Below are positions 4,895-12,006 of a DNA stretch of 12,078 nucleotides, in pieces; the first letter of the stretch is position 1, and each line of letters starts with the position of its first letter. Position numbers and translations under genes: made by a program. The DNA lies in contig DKTR01000013.1 of the NCBI GenBank assembly GCA_002473385.1, positions 14,211 through 26,288 on the forward strand, written 5' to 3'. This DNA comes from Lachnospiraceae bacterium UBA7225 (GTDB lineage Bacteria; Bacillota; Clostridia; Lachnospirales; Lachnospiraceae). The notes beneath the pieces are model-generated. The model did not search any database. It was not told the origin of the DNA and saw only the letters and a list, made by a program, of their open reading frames with translations.

Positions 4895-5329
4895 TTAACG
4901 GCATCCCCCTTTCATCATCGGCTCCCATGGCCACGGCTGCATTACCCAATCCCAGCGGCAGCTTTCCATATCGTTAGTGCTGTCAATCGTCAGCGGGGCA
5001 AAGCGTCTGGCGTAAACCGCCATTGCTTCCCTGCGGACGGCAATCATTTCCCGGCTATAGGAAAGTGCTGCGCAATCATCCGGATGCGTATCCAGATATA
5101 GAAGTATATCGCTCACTGCAAAACTCACTTCATTGATACAGTTCAAAAGCTGCATCTGGCTCATTGTATCAAAAGACATACGGCATTCTGCTTCTGTCCG
5201 GCGTGGCATCCGGCATTCTTCTTCCGTCCGGTGTGGCATCAGGCATTCTTCTTCCATCCGGCGCGGCATCTGCTGTTTGCAGCCGCGCGGCATTTGCTGC
5301 GGATTATTGCGCATCATATAATTACTCAT
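4895..5329 (-). CDS. cotJB: Spore coat protein CotJB, N-terminally extended
   Basis: 144-aa member of the CotJB family, a spore coat protein working with CotJA and CotJC. Residues 55-138 are the family core: SQMQLLNCINEVSFAVSDI, LYLDTHPDD (78-85), and a C-terminal WDWVMQPWPWEP (126-137). The usual protein is roughly 90 aa. Here residues 1-54 are an extra Met/Pro/Arg/Cys-rich region with three 10-residue repeats (21-50). The start is ATG 5329, which overlaps the cotJA stop by one base (TGATG); GGAGG lies 11 nt upstream. An earlier TTG at 5353 overlaps the ribosome site and is less likely. cotJC follows with no gap, so the order is cotJA-cotJB-cotJC as in Bacillus. Confidence 0.93.
   Translation of the reverse strand: MSNYMMRNNPQQMPRGCKQQMPRRMEEECLMPHRTEEECRMPRRTEAECRMSFDTMSQMQLLNCINEVSFAVSDILLYLDTHPDDCAALSYSREMIAVRREAMAVYARRFAPLTIDSTNDMESCRWDWVMQPWPWEPMMKGGCR
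5181..5270 (-). repeat. Three 30-bp tandem repeats in cotJB
   Basis: Units 5181-5210, 5211-5240 and 5241-5270 share GGCATTCT and the TCCGG/GGCATC segments, with a few substitutions each. They encode M-P-R/H-R-x-E-E/A-E-C-L/R three times. The units keep frame and each has one cysteine. More degenerate MPRG/MPRR copies lie just outside. Confidence 0.9.
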
Positions 5330-5523
5330 CAGCGCCCACACCTCCTTCCGCAAAATGGTTTACAAAGCTCCGGGAAAATAGTGCCGGCCTGCAGCGCCCT
5401 GCAGAGCGGGAACGTATCGCAAAACGCCGGCTGCCACGGTACATAAGCCATTGCGGGCGGCATTCCCGCCAGCGCGTCATTGCAGCGCGGCATATTTGAT
5501 GATTCGCGTGTTTGACAATTCAT
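5329..5523 (-). CDS. cotJA: Spore coat protein CotJA
   Basis: 64-aa CotJA family protein, first gene of the cotJ operon. The family core is MAYVPWQ (25-31), then LQAGTIFPEL and KPF (44-57). The protein is unusually rich in cysteine, with seven (C3, C14, C35, C41, C54, C58, C62). This suggests disulfide cross-linking in the coat, as do the cysteines in the CotJB repeats. AGGAG stands about 6 nt before ATG 5523. A sporulation-type promoter may lie at 5552-5580. Confidence 0.9.
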   Translation of the reverse strand: MNCQTRESSNMPRCNDALAGMPPAMAYVPWQPAFCDTFPLCRALQAGTIFPELCKPFCGRRCGR

Positions 5524-5551
5524 AAAAACTCCTAATATTCTGATTCCCTAT

Positions 5552-5580
5552 TAGTTTATGTGACGCGCAAAAAAACGTGT
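5552..5580 (-). promoter_or_regulatory. Possible mother-cell sigma (E/K) promoter of cotJ
   Basis: On the minus strand CATAAACTA (5560-5552) fits the sigma-K -10 CATAnnnTA and is close to the sigma-E -10. ACACG (5580-5576) lies about 16 bp upstream as a possible AC-type -35. I saw no good sigma-E -35. The call leans on the known mother-cell control of cotJ. Confidence 0.35.
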
Positions 5581-5589
5581 GTCCCCTGC

Positions 5590-5618
5590 TTGCAGCCATG
5601 CCGATTTTATGTTATTCT
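5590..5618 (+). promoter_or_regulatory. Promoter of the alkD-yhcH operon
   Basis: TTGCAG (5590-5595), a 17-bp spacer and TATTCT (5613-5618), with TG (5610-5611) as an extended -10; 36 bp before the start codon. Confidence 0.5.
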
Positions 5619-5653
5619 TTTCATAAGACAGAATGTACCTAGGAGGCTCCCAT

Positions 5654-6346
5654 ATGGATACGCTTGAAAAACGTGTGCAGACCGCCCTGTTCGCTATGCA
5701 GGATCTGGAGTATAAAGCTTTTCACAGTCGTCTGATGCCGACCGTCGATCCCGACCGGATTATCGGTGTCCGCACACCGCAGCTTCGTAAATTTTCCAGG
5801 GAATTTGCTAAAAGCCAGGATGCTGCGGCATTTCTCGATCTTCTGCCACACACTTACTATGAGGAAAATAATCTGCATGGCTTTCTGATCGAGGGCATGA
5901 AGGACTTCGGGCAGGCAATTGCCGCACTGGATGCCTTTCTTCCCTACGTGGACAACTGGGCCACCTGCGACCTTATTTCACCGAAGATATTTAAAAAATA
6001 TCCGCAGGAACTATTCGAAAAAATCAGGCAATGGATGGCATCCGGACAGACCTATACCATCCGTTTCGGCATCGGTATGCTGATGCGCTTTTATCTGGAT
6101 GAGCAGTTCCAGTCCGAATATCCCACAATGGTCGCTGCCGTCCACTCCGGGGAATATTATGTCAATATGATGATTGCCTGGTACTTTGCCACGGCGCTCG
6201 CCAAACAATACGATGCTATCCTTCCATATTTCCAGCAGAAAATGCTTGAACCATGGACACACAACAAAGCAATTCAGAAAGCAATTGAAAGTAATCGCAT
6301 CACTGTTGAGCAGAAAGTATACCTGCGCACACTGAAAATGAAATAA
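5654..6346 (+). CDS. alkD: AlkD-like DNA alkylation repair glycosylase
   Basis: 230-aa member of the AlkD family, all-helical HEAT-like repeat proteins that excise positively charged alkylated bases (N3- and N7-alkylpurines) from DNA. The three residues known from Bacillus cereus AlkD are present in order: W102 and D106 in NWATCD, and R137 in TIRFGIGM, with the same spacing as W109, D113 and R148. W176 is another conserved-looking aromatic. The length is close to the family norm. The start is ATG 5654, with AGGAGG (5641-5646) 7 nt upstream; the in-frame start at 5633 is before that site. The YhcH-type gene follows 21 nt later in an apparent operon. Confidence 0.9.
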   Translation: MDTLEKRVQTALFAMQDLEYKAFHSRLMPTVDPDRIIGVRTPQLRKFSREFAKSQDAAAFLDLLPHTYYEENNLHGFLIEGMKDFGQAIAALDAFLPYVDNWATCDLISPKIFKKYPQELFEKIRQWMASGQTYTIRFGIGMLMRFYLDEQFQSEYPTMVAAVHSGEYYVNMMIAWYFATALAKQYDAILPYFQQKMLEPWTHNKAIQKAIESNRITVEQKVYLRTLKMK

Positions 6347-6367
6347 CTATACGAAGGAGGAACACTC

Positions 6368-6832
6368 ATGATTTTTTCATCAATCTATGCAGCAACCGAA
6401 AGTCTCTGCTACCCAAAGGGTATCCAGAAAGCGCTTGATTTTTTAAAGGACAATGATTTCACCACCATGGAGCCCGGACGTTTTGATCTTGATGGCAACG
6501 ATATTTATGCCACGCTCATGGATGCTGCCACAAAACCAAAGGATGAGGTCCGTCCCGAATCTCACCGGGAGTACATTGATGTCCAATATGTTGTTTCCGG
6601 CACAGAAAAGCTCGGATTTGTAAACGATACCGGAAAATATAAGCCAATTGAGCATCCGGAAGGATCCGACATCTATTTTTACGGAGATGTGAAAAATGAA
6701 AGCTTTGTTGTCTCTACCCCCGGATGCTTCAGCGTCTTCTTCCCGGAGGATATTCACCGTCCCTGTGTCTGTGTAGAGCAGTCAGAAAATATCCGCAAGG
6801 TTGTTGTAAAAATCCGCGTCACAGCACTATAA
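6368..6832 (+). CDS. YhcH/YjgK/YiaL family protein
   Basis: 154-aa cupin-like protein of the YhcH/YjgK/YiaL (DUF386) family. The best studied member, E. coli NanQ (YhcH), is a sialic acid anomerase; other members are linked to other sugars. Family marks are PESHREYIDVQYVVSG (63-78), with likely metal ligands E64 and H66, and FFPEDIHRP (124-132) with H130. The length is typical. AGGAGG (6355-6360) sits 7 nt before ATG 6368. The neighbour is alkD, not a sugar operon, so the substrate here is unknown. Confidence 0.88.
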   Translation: MIFSSIYAATESLCYPKGIQKALDFLKDNDFTTMEPGRFDLDGNDIYATLMDAATKPKDEVRPESHREYIDVQYVVSGTEKLGFVNDTGKYKPIEHPEGSDIYFYGDVKNESFVVSTPGCFSVFFPEDIHRPCVCVEQSENIRKVVVKIRVTAL

Positions 6833-6840
6833 AAATAATT

Positions 6841-6866
6841 ACTGTTCACAGTGGTTTCTGAACAGT
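6841..6866. repeat. Inverted repeat after the yhcH-type gene
   Basis: ACTGTTCA (6841-6848) and TGAACAGT (6859-6866) form a perfect 8-bp stem with a 10-nt loop. No T-run follows. It lies 21 bp before the strong terminator and may only protect the 3' end. Confidence 0.6.
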
Positions 6867-6887
6867 GGCAAAAGTACACGATACGTC

Positions 6888-6926
6888 AAAAGCAGCATCT
6901 GCCCAAAACGACAGATGCTGCTTTTT
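6888..6926. terminator. Bidirectional terminator between convergent operons
   Basis: A perfect 14-bp stem AAAAGCAGCATCTG (6888-6901) with CAGATGCTGCTTTT (6912-6925), a 10-nt loop, T-rich on the right and A-rich on the left. It can end both the alkD-yhcH transcript and the ABC importer transcript. Confidence 0.92.
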
Positions 6927-6941
6927 ATATCATCTTCTCTT

Positions 6942-7682
6942 TTATGCATTACGGAACCTGCCAAGAAATTCTCTGGTCCGATCGCTTGCCGGATTTTCAA
7001 AAATGGTCTGCGGCGTGCCCTGCTCTTCGATCACACCGTCAGTCATAAAGATCACGTGCTTCGACACATCCCTGGCAAATGCCATCTCATGTGTTACAAT
7101 AATCATCGTCAGCCCTTCCTTCACAAGCTGGCGCATAACCTGAAGCACCTCTCCCACCATCTGCGGATCAAGCGCCGATGTCGGCTCATCAAATAGAAGT
7201 ACCTCCGGCTCCATAGCAAGTGCTCTGGCGATTGCTACACGCTGTTTCTGTCCGCCGGAAAGCTGCCGCGGCTTTGCATTGATATACTCTGCCATGCCCA
7301 CCTTTTCCAGGTAGAAAATCGCCTTCCTGTGCGCCTCTTCCCTGCTCTTTTTCAAGACCCGCGTCTGACCTGCCATACAGTTGCCAAGTACAGTTTTATT
7401 ATTAAACAGGTTAAAATTCTGAAAAACCATTCCTACCTTTGCGCGATATGCCTCGACCTTTACCCTGCGGTCCGTGATATCTGTTCCGTGATAAAGAATC
7501 GCACCCGTGCTGGGAATCTCCAGCATGTTTATGCAGCGCAGCAGTGTCGATTTGCCCGAACCGGACGGTCCGATAATGCTGGTGACATCCTGCGGATACA
7601 CAGAAAAATCAATATCCCGCAGAACAGAATGGCTGCCAAATTCCTTTCCCAGATGATTTACCTGTATGATTGCTTCACTCAT
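6942..7682 (-). CDS. Polar amino-acid ABC transporter, ATP-binding protein
   Basis: 246-aa ATPase of the HisP/GlnQ type, driving uptake of a polar amino acid at the inner face of the membrane. Walker A GPSGSGKST (38-46), Q-loop Q88 in VFQNFNLF, signature LSGGQKQR (141-148), Walker B VLLFDE (161-166) with E166 catalytic, and H-loop H198. The start ATG 7682 overlaps the permease end by 8 nt (ATGAGTGA), and GGAGG is 7 nt upstream. An in-frame extension to 7754 lies inside the permease gene and is not used. Last gene of the operon. Confidence 0.95.
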   Translation of the reverse strand: MSEAIIQVNHLGKEFGSHSVLRDIDFSVYPQDVTSIIGPSGSGKSTLLRCINMLEIPSTGAILYHGTDITDRRVKVEAYRAKVGMVFQNFNLFNNKTVLGNCMAGQTRVLKKSREEAHRKAIFYLEKVGMAEYINAKPRQLSGGQKQRVAIARALAMEPEVLLFDEPTSALDPQMVGEVLQVMRQLVKEGLTMIIVTHEMAFARDVSKHVIFMTDGVIEEQGTPQTIFENPASDRTREFLGRFRNA

Positions 7683-8478
7683 CACCTGTCCTCCTCTTTT
7701 TAAAAGGATACATACCGCTCGTCTGAGTAAGCGTATCCAGATTTGCGAGGTCATAATTATCCGGTCCGTCCATCCTGTGCTCCGCCCAGCGCAGAATGCG
7801 GGAGCAGGTGAACGTCATTATAAAATAGATTACCATGGCAATCGTAAATGCCTCAAAATAGGTATAGAAGGTTCCCGCTACCCCCTTCGCCGCAAAGAAC
7901 AGCTCCACCGTGCCAATAATGGAAAGCACACAGGTATCCTTAATGTTGATAATTAGATTGTTGCCAATCTGCGGCATGATATTGCGCAGCGCCTGCGGAA
8001 GGATCACACTCGTCATTGTCTGGAAATGCGTCATACCGATTGCCTTTGCACCCTCGGTCTGCCCCGGATCAATGGAAAGAATACCGCCGCGGACTGTCTC
8101 CGCCATATAAGCGCCTGTATTGATTGAGACAATAAAATAGGCAGCAAACCACATCGACATGTTAATCTTAAAGAGCGTCTGCGAGCCATAATAAATGAAC
8201 ATCGCCTGCACCATCATCGGTGTTCCGCGGAAAATTTCCACATATGCGCTTAAAATCACTTTAACTGTCTTCAAAAGGATCCGCCGCGGAAGCCTGTCGC
8301 GCTTCGACACCGGGATCGTCTGTACCACACCCACCGCAAAGCCGATGACACAGCCGATGAGCGTGCCAACCAGGGCAATCGCCATTGTCACCCCGGCACC
8401 CCTCAGAAAGGACATTCCGTAACGCTCCAGCAAATATAGGATTCTGCCGAAAAAATCAGCAGGTATCGAACTGGTCAT
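7675..8478 (-). CDS. Polar amino-acid ABC transporter, permease
   Basis: 267-aa inner membrane permease of the HisM/GlnP type. Several hydrophobic helices are visible (about 27-53, 70-100, 108-125, 183-200, 208-228). EIFRGTPMMVQ (81-91) is the usual family motif. The EAA loop that docks on the ATPase is GAKAIGMTHFQTM to LPQALRNIMP (143-169). The C-terminal tail of about 35 residues is hydrophilic. AGGAG stands 6 nt before the start, and the gene begins 18 nt after the binding-protein stop. There is a single permease gene, so it probably works as a homodimer. Confidence 0.94.
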   Translation of the reverse strand: MTSSIPADFFGRILYLLERYGMSFLRGAGVTMAIALVGTLIGCVIGFAVGVVQTIPVSKRDRLPRRILLKTVKVILSAYVEIFRGTPMMVQAMFIYYGSQTLFKINMSMWFAAYFIVSINTGAYMAETVRGGILSIDPGQTEGAKAIGMTHFQTMTSVILPQALRNIMPQIGNNLIINIKDTCVLSIIGTVELFFAAKGVAGTFYTYFEAFTIAMVIYFIMTFTCSRILRWAEHRMDGPDNYDLANLDTLTQTSGMYPFKKRRTGDE

Positions 8479-8496
8479 ATTTTTCTCCTATCTGCG

Positions 8497-9339
8497 TTAC
8501 TGAGCCAGCGGCTGCACTGCGATTGCTTCATCCATCATTTCTGTAAAGTCATCTGCCGTCATCTCACTCAGCACGCTGTCAATTGCTTCTTTCAGCTCTG
8601 TATTACCTTTCTGCATAGAGATTCCGATGTTAATTTCTTCATCCGATACTTCAAAATCATCATCTGTTCCGGCAAAATCCAGCATCTTAAAATCCGGATA
8701 TGCCACACATGCTGCCATAGCAGTCGGCTGATCGGTAACAACAAGGTCACATGCCCCACTATTTAGTGCAACCAGCATCTGCGGAACGGATTCGTGTGCC
8801 GGCAGAATATTGGCGTCCTCAATCTGCGGCAGACACAGATCATACCAGATGGTGTTGATCTGTGAGGTGCAGGTAGCACCCTTTAAATCTGCAACACCCG
8901 CCGCCTCTGCATAAGCATTATCACTCCTTGCCAGTGTAACAATGGTTGCATAATAGTACGGTTCGGAAAAATCTACCGACTGCATACGCTCTGAAGTAAT
9001 AGACTGACCAGCGATAACGCAGTCAACCGTCCCCGCCTGCACTGCCGGTACCAGAGAATCCCAGTCCAGCTTTACGATTTCCAGATCGTAACCAAGCTCT
9101 TCACAGATATGCTTTGCCATCATTACATCGTAACCGTAAGCATAATCCGGGCTGCCGGAAATCGGCACTGCGCCATTAGAATCGTCCGCCTGTGTCCAGT
9201 TATAGGGAGCATAACCGCATTCCATTGCAACTCTAAGCACCTTTGTCTCCTCTGCATTTGCCGCTGTCATCATCCCAAGTGCAAGCGACAGTGACATCGC
9301 CGCGCCAAACAGTGTTCTGCATACATTTTTCATCTTCAT
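8497..9339 (-). CDS. Polar amino-acid ABC transporter, substrate-binding protein
   Basis: 280-aa extracellular solute-binding protein family 3. A signal peptide (1-29) has a basic start, a hydrophobic LFGAAMSLSLALGMM core and an ANA cleavage site before E30. There is no lipobox cysteine after the hydrophobic core, which is unusual for a Gram-positive binding protein. Ligand-type residues are R118 in SERMQSVDFSEPYY, which would hold the amino-acid carboxylate, and D203 in VTDQPTA, which would hold the amino group. Acidic mature protein. I start at ATG 9339, with GAGAGG 9 nt upstream; the longer frame to 9459 runs through the promoter. First gene of the operon. The substrate cannot be named from sequence alone. 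Confidence 0.92.
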   Translation of the reverse strand: MKMKNVCRTLFGAAMSLSLALGMMTAANAEETKVLRVAMECGYAPYNWTQADDSNGAVPISGSPDYAYGYDVMMAKHICEELGYDLEIVKLDWDSLVPAVQAGTVDCVIAGQSITSERMQSVDFSEPYYYATIVTLARSDNAYAEAAGVADLKGATCTSQINTIWYDLCLPQIEDANILPAHESVPQMLVALNSGACDLVVTDQPTAMAACVAYPDFKMLDFAGTDDDFEVSDEEINIGISMQKGNTELKEAIDSVLSEMTADDFTEMMDEAIAVQPLAQ

Positions 9340-9377
9340 AATTACCCGCCTCTCACTTTCCATTTTTCTCAGGGAAT

Positions 9378-9412
9378 AGCGCCAATCGGCACAGCCCGTG
9401 CCTTTTCGCGCT
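9378..9412 (-). other. Structured leader of the ABC importer mRNA
   Basis: Two stacked stems in the transcript leader: outer AGCGC/GCGCT (9378-9382 with 9408-9412) and inner GGCAC/GTGCC (9388-9392 with 9398-9402), with a 5-nt loop and a 5-by-5 internal loop. No T-run follows. No riboswitch class is recognised. Confidence 0.4.
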
Positions 9413-9423
9413 TTATGAATGCT

Positions 9424-9452
9424 ATTATACAAATATCGTCCTGAAAAATCAA
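9424..9452 (-). promoter_or_regulatory. Promoter of the amino-acid ABC importer operon
   Basis: On the minus strand TTGATT (9452-9447), a 17-bp spacer and a perfect TATAAT (9429-9424), about 85 bp before the binding-protein start. Confidence 0.72.
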
Positions 9453-9510
9453 TGCGCAATCCCGTTCTGCTTAACAGAAAAAAATGGAGTTGCTGATGTA
9501 TAATTCAAAT

Positions 9511-9540
9511 AAAGGACCTGCCATTTCTGGCAGATCCTTT
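9511..9540 (-). terminator. Terminator after tpiA
   Basis: A 13-bp stem with one mismatch (9511-9523 with 9528-9540), a 4-nt loop and flanking A/T runs, 36 bp after the tpiA stop. The flanking A/T runs would also allow it to work on the plus strand. Confidence 0.85.
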
Positions 9541-9576
9541 TCTCATAATATCCACAGGCTTTCTAAATGCCCACTA

Positions 9577-10326
9577 TTATTTGTAATTTACGATCTTTCC
9601 AAAATCCGGTTTCAGAGCGGCTCCGCCTACCAGACCTCCGTCGATATCCGGCTGTACAAACAGTTCCGGAGCAGTTGCTGCATTTACAGATCCGCCATAC
9701 TGGATGCGGATTGCTTCTGCAGTTGCTTCATCATAGATCTCAGCGATGCAGTCGCGGATACCCTTGCAGACTTCCTGTGCCTGCTCGGTAGTTGCTGTCT
9801 TGCCGGTTCCGATTGCCCAGATCGGCTCGTAAGCGATAACGGCTGTCTTAGCCTGCTCTGCGGTTACATTCAGGAAGCCAACCTTAACCTGCTGACGGAT
9901 CCAGTCCATTGTAATGCCCTGCTCTCTCTGCTCCAGAGATTCGCCGCAGCACATGATCGGAGTGATGCCGTGCTCGAATGCCTTCAGCATTTTCTTGTTT
10001 ACGGTCTCAGAAGTCTCTGCAAAATATTCACGTCTCTCAGAGTGACCAAGAACTACGTATTTTATGCCGACATCTGTCAGCATGTTCGGAGAAATTTCAC
10101 CTGTATAAGCGCCCTTCTCCTCAAAATACATATTCTCTGCGCCAACCTGGATATTGGAGCCCTTTGCAGCTTCCATAACCGGGATGATGTCGATTGCCGG
10201 CACACAGAAAACAACGTCAACCTCGTCGTTTGCTACCAGCGGTTTTAAAGTGTTTACAAGTGCTACTGCTTCGCTCGGAGTCATGTTCATTTTCCAGTTT
10301 CCGGCGATGATCTTCTTTCTTGCCAT
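9577..10326 (-). CDS. tpiA: Triosephosphate isomerase
   Basis: 249-aa cytosolic TIM barrel that interconverts dihydroxyacetone phosphate and glyceraldehyde 3-phosphate. Active-site residues are N10 and K12 in GNWKMN, H95 in GHSERR and E167 in YEPIWAIGTG. The flexible loop 6 (about 168-177) and the phosphate-binding GGLVGGA (230-236) are intact. Normal length. AAGGAG lies 10 nt before ATG 10326. pgk ends 36 nt upstream with no terminator between, so the two are probably cotranscribed. Confidence 0.97.
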   Translation of the reverse strand: MARKKIIAGNWKMNMTPSEAVALVNTLKPLVANDEVDVVFCVPAIDIIPVMEAAKGSNIQVGAENMYFEEKGAYTGEISPNMLTDVGIKYVVLGHSERREYFAETSETVNKKMLKAFEHGITPIMCCGESLEQREQGITMDWIRQQVKVGFLNVTAEQAKTAVIAYEPIWAIGTGKTATTEQAQEVCKGIRDCIAEIYDEATAEAIRIQYGGSVNAATAPELFVQPDIDGGLVGGAALKPDFGKIVNYK

Positions 10327-10362
10327 GATTATTTTTCTCCTTAAAATATATTCAATTTCGCT

Positions 10363-11586
10363 CTATTTATCGTCTGCTGCCGCTACGCCCGGAAGCTCTT
10401 TTCCTTCGAGGAATTCGAGGGAAGCACCGCCGCCTGTGGAAATGTGGCTCATCTTATCACCAAAGCCAAGCTGATTAACTGCTGCTGCAGAATCGCCGCC
10501 GCCGATGATGGTGGTTGCATCCGTCTCTGCCAGGGATTTTGCCACTGCAATAGTTCCTTTCGCAAGAATCGGGTTCTCGAATACACCCATCGGGCCGTTC
10601 CATACAACAGTCTTTGCAGATTTTACAGCATCTGCGTACAGCTCTGCTGTCTTCGTTCCGATATCCAGTCCCATCATATCAGCCGGAATTGCATCGGAAT
10701 CTACTACAGATACTTCAATCTCTGCGTCGATCGGATTCGGGAATTCTTTTGCGATGGTGGTGTCAACCGGAAGCAGCAGCTTCTTGCCGAGCTTCTCCGC
10801 TTTCTCCATCATTTCCTTGCAATAGTCAATCTTCTCGTCATCTACCAGTGAGGTACCCACTTCATATCCTTTTGCTTTCAAAAAGGTGTAAGCCATGCCG
10901 CCGCCGATGATGAGCGTATCACATTTTTCCAGAAGATTGGAGATAACATTCAGCTTATCCGCAACCTTTGCACCGCCGAGGATTGCCACGAACGGTCTTA
11001 CCGGATTTTCTACAGCATTGCCCAGGAAGTTGATTTCCTTCTGCATCAGGTATCCTACAGCATTCTCGCCGCCCTTTGCGGTAATGAATTTGGTAACGCC
11101 CTCAACGGAAGCATGTGCTCTGTGGGAGGAACCGAAAGCATCGCATACATACAGGTCAGCCAGGTCAGCCAGCTCCTTGCTGAACTCCTCGCCGTTCTTG
11201 GTCTCTTCCTTGCCGCGGAAACGGGTGTTCTGAAGCAGGACCACATCCCCTTCCTTCATGCCTTCTACGGCCTTGGTGGCAGCTTCTCCGGTTACATTGT
11301 AGTCGGAAACGAATACCACTTCCTTGCCCAGCTTCTCGGACAGCCTCTTTGCCACGGGAGCCAGGGACTCGCCTTCGTTGGGGCCGTTCTTAACTTTGCC
11401 TAAATGGGAGCAGAGGATTACCTTGCCGCCGTCGTTAATCAGCTTCTGAATCGTAGGCAGTGCAGCCACGATACGTGTCTCGTCAGTAATTTCGCCGTTC
11501 TTCAGAGGAACGTTAAAGTCACACCTTACCAGAACTCTCTTGCCTTTTGCGTTGATGTCATCAACGGATTTCTTGTTCAAGCCCAT
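10363..11586 (-). CDS. pgk: Phosphoglycerate kinase
   Basis: 407-aa glycolytic enzyme that transfers phosphate from 1,3-bisphosphoglycerate to ADP. The N-terminal substrate domain shows VLVRCDFNVPLKNG (18-31), with R21, D23 and N25, and SHLGKVK with H61. The C-terminal nucleotide domain shows VVWNGPMGVFE and IIGGGDSAAAVNQ. Slightly above the usual length of about 395. I start at ATG 11586, with GGAGG 11 nt upstream; the in-frame ATG 11604 overlaps that ribosome site. It stands upstream of tpiA in the same direction and 420 bp downstream of gap. Confidence 0.97.
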   Translation of the reverse strand: MGLNKKSVDDINAKGKRVLVRCDFNVPLKNGEITDETRIVAALPTIQKLINDGGKVILCSHLGKVKNGPNEGESLAPVAKRLSEKLGKEVVFVSDYNVTGEAATKAVEGMKEGDVVLLQNTRFRGKEETKNGEEFSKELADLADLYVCDAFGSSHRAHASVEGVTKFITAKGGENAVGYLMQKEINFLGNAVENPVRPFVAILGGAKVADKLNVISNLLEKCDTLIIGGGMAYTFLKAKGYEVGTSLVDDEKIDYCKEMMEKAEKLGKKLLLPVDTTIAKEFPNPIDAEIEVSVVDSDAIPADMMGLDIGTKTAELYADAVKSAKTVVWNGPMGVFENPILAKGTIAVAKSLAETDATTIIGGGDSAAAVNQLGFGDKMSHISTGGGASLEFLEGKELPGVAAADDK

Positions 11587-11658
11587 TTTTCTTAAAACCT
11601 CCATCTTACATAATCAATTTATACTGCGCACCGATTCAATTTGCAGTACAACCCGACT

Positions 11659-11683
11659 AAGTCACTGCCTTAAGCAGTGACTT
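11659..11683 (-). other. Hairpin in the pgk leader
   Basis: A perfect 10-bp stem AAGTCACTGC (11659-11668) with GCAGTGACTT (11674-11683) and a 5-nt loop. The T-run is short on both strands, so it is a weak terminator at best; it could be an attenuator or a stabilising leader structure. Confidence 0.5.
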
Positions 11684-11800
11684 TTAGACCTGCCAGCCAG
11701 GTACTTTCCCGGGGACACCACTATAAATTCTGGCGGTCCGCAGTATATACCACATCCCGAATAGATTTGCAGTCACATAAGCATATACTTACATTTAAAA

Positions 11801-11839
11801 CCATTTGCCTGAGCCATTTTGCAGAACCATCTGCCAGAC
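11801..11839. repeat. Three degenerate 13-bp direct repeats
   Basis: CCATTTGCCTGAG (11801-11813), CCATTTTGCAGAA (11814-11826) and CCATCTGCCAGAC (11827-11839) abut head to tail. Similar ATTTGCAGT words recur at about 11640 and 11766. They lie just downstream of the gap terminator on the minus strand. Confidence 0.6.
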
Positions 11840-11852
11840 ACAGGCTTCACTG

Positions 11853-11886
11853 AAAAAAAGGAGCCCGGTCCATAAGACCGGACCCC
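11853..11886 (-). terminator. Terminator after gap
   Basis: On the minus strand an 11-bp stem with two G-U pairs (11886-11876 with 11870-11860), a 5-nt loop and a T-run (11859-11853). It separates gap from pgk-tpiA at the 3' end. Confidence 0.88.
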
Positions 11887-12006
11887 CTCAAGGTCGTCAC
11901 TCGTGGAAGAATGCCGCCCTGCGCGGACACATTTGCCTGCATTCCTCCCTGTGAGATTCAGATATTCTCAGCCGCTGTCTCCAGAGACTCAGGGATTCCT
12001 CTCACA

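Larger units (their letters stand above)
11587..12006. other. 420-bp spacer between gap and pgk
   Basis: No credible gene. It holds the gap terminator (11853-11886), the 13-bp repeats (11801-11839), a hairpin at 11659-11683 and a small one at 11688-11702 (ACCTG/CAGGT). On the minus strand, TATAAA and TATACT-like boxes occur, but none has a convincing -35, so I do not call a pgk promoter. Between the gap stop and its terminator, TGTGAGA and TCTCACA form a 7-bp inverted repeat around about 45 nt. No T-box or known riboswitch motif was seen. Confidence 0.6.

Noticed and set aside
5181..5270. CRISPR-like array
   Set aside because: The units abut without spacers and keep the cotJB reading frame, so they are coding repeats.
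9484..10248. 254-aa plus-strand open frame
   Set aside because: It is antisense to tpiA, which has all catalytic residues; the plus-strand frame is a shadow.
11587..12006. T-box or other known riboswitch before pgk
   Set aside because: No T-box consensus or known aptamer motif; only simple hairpins.
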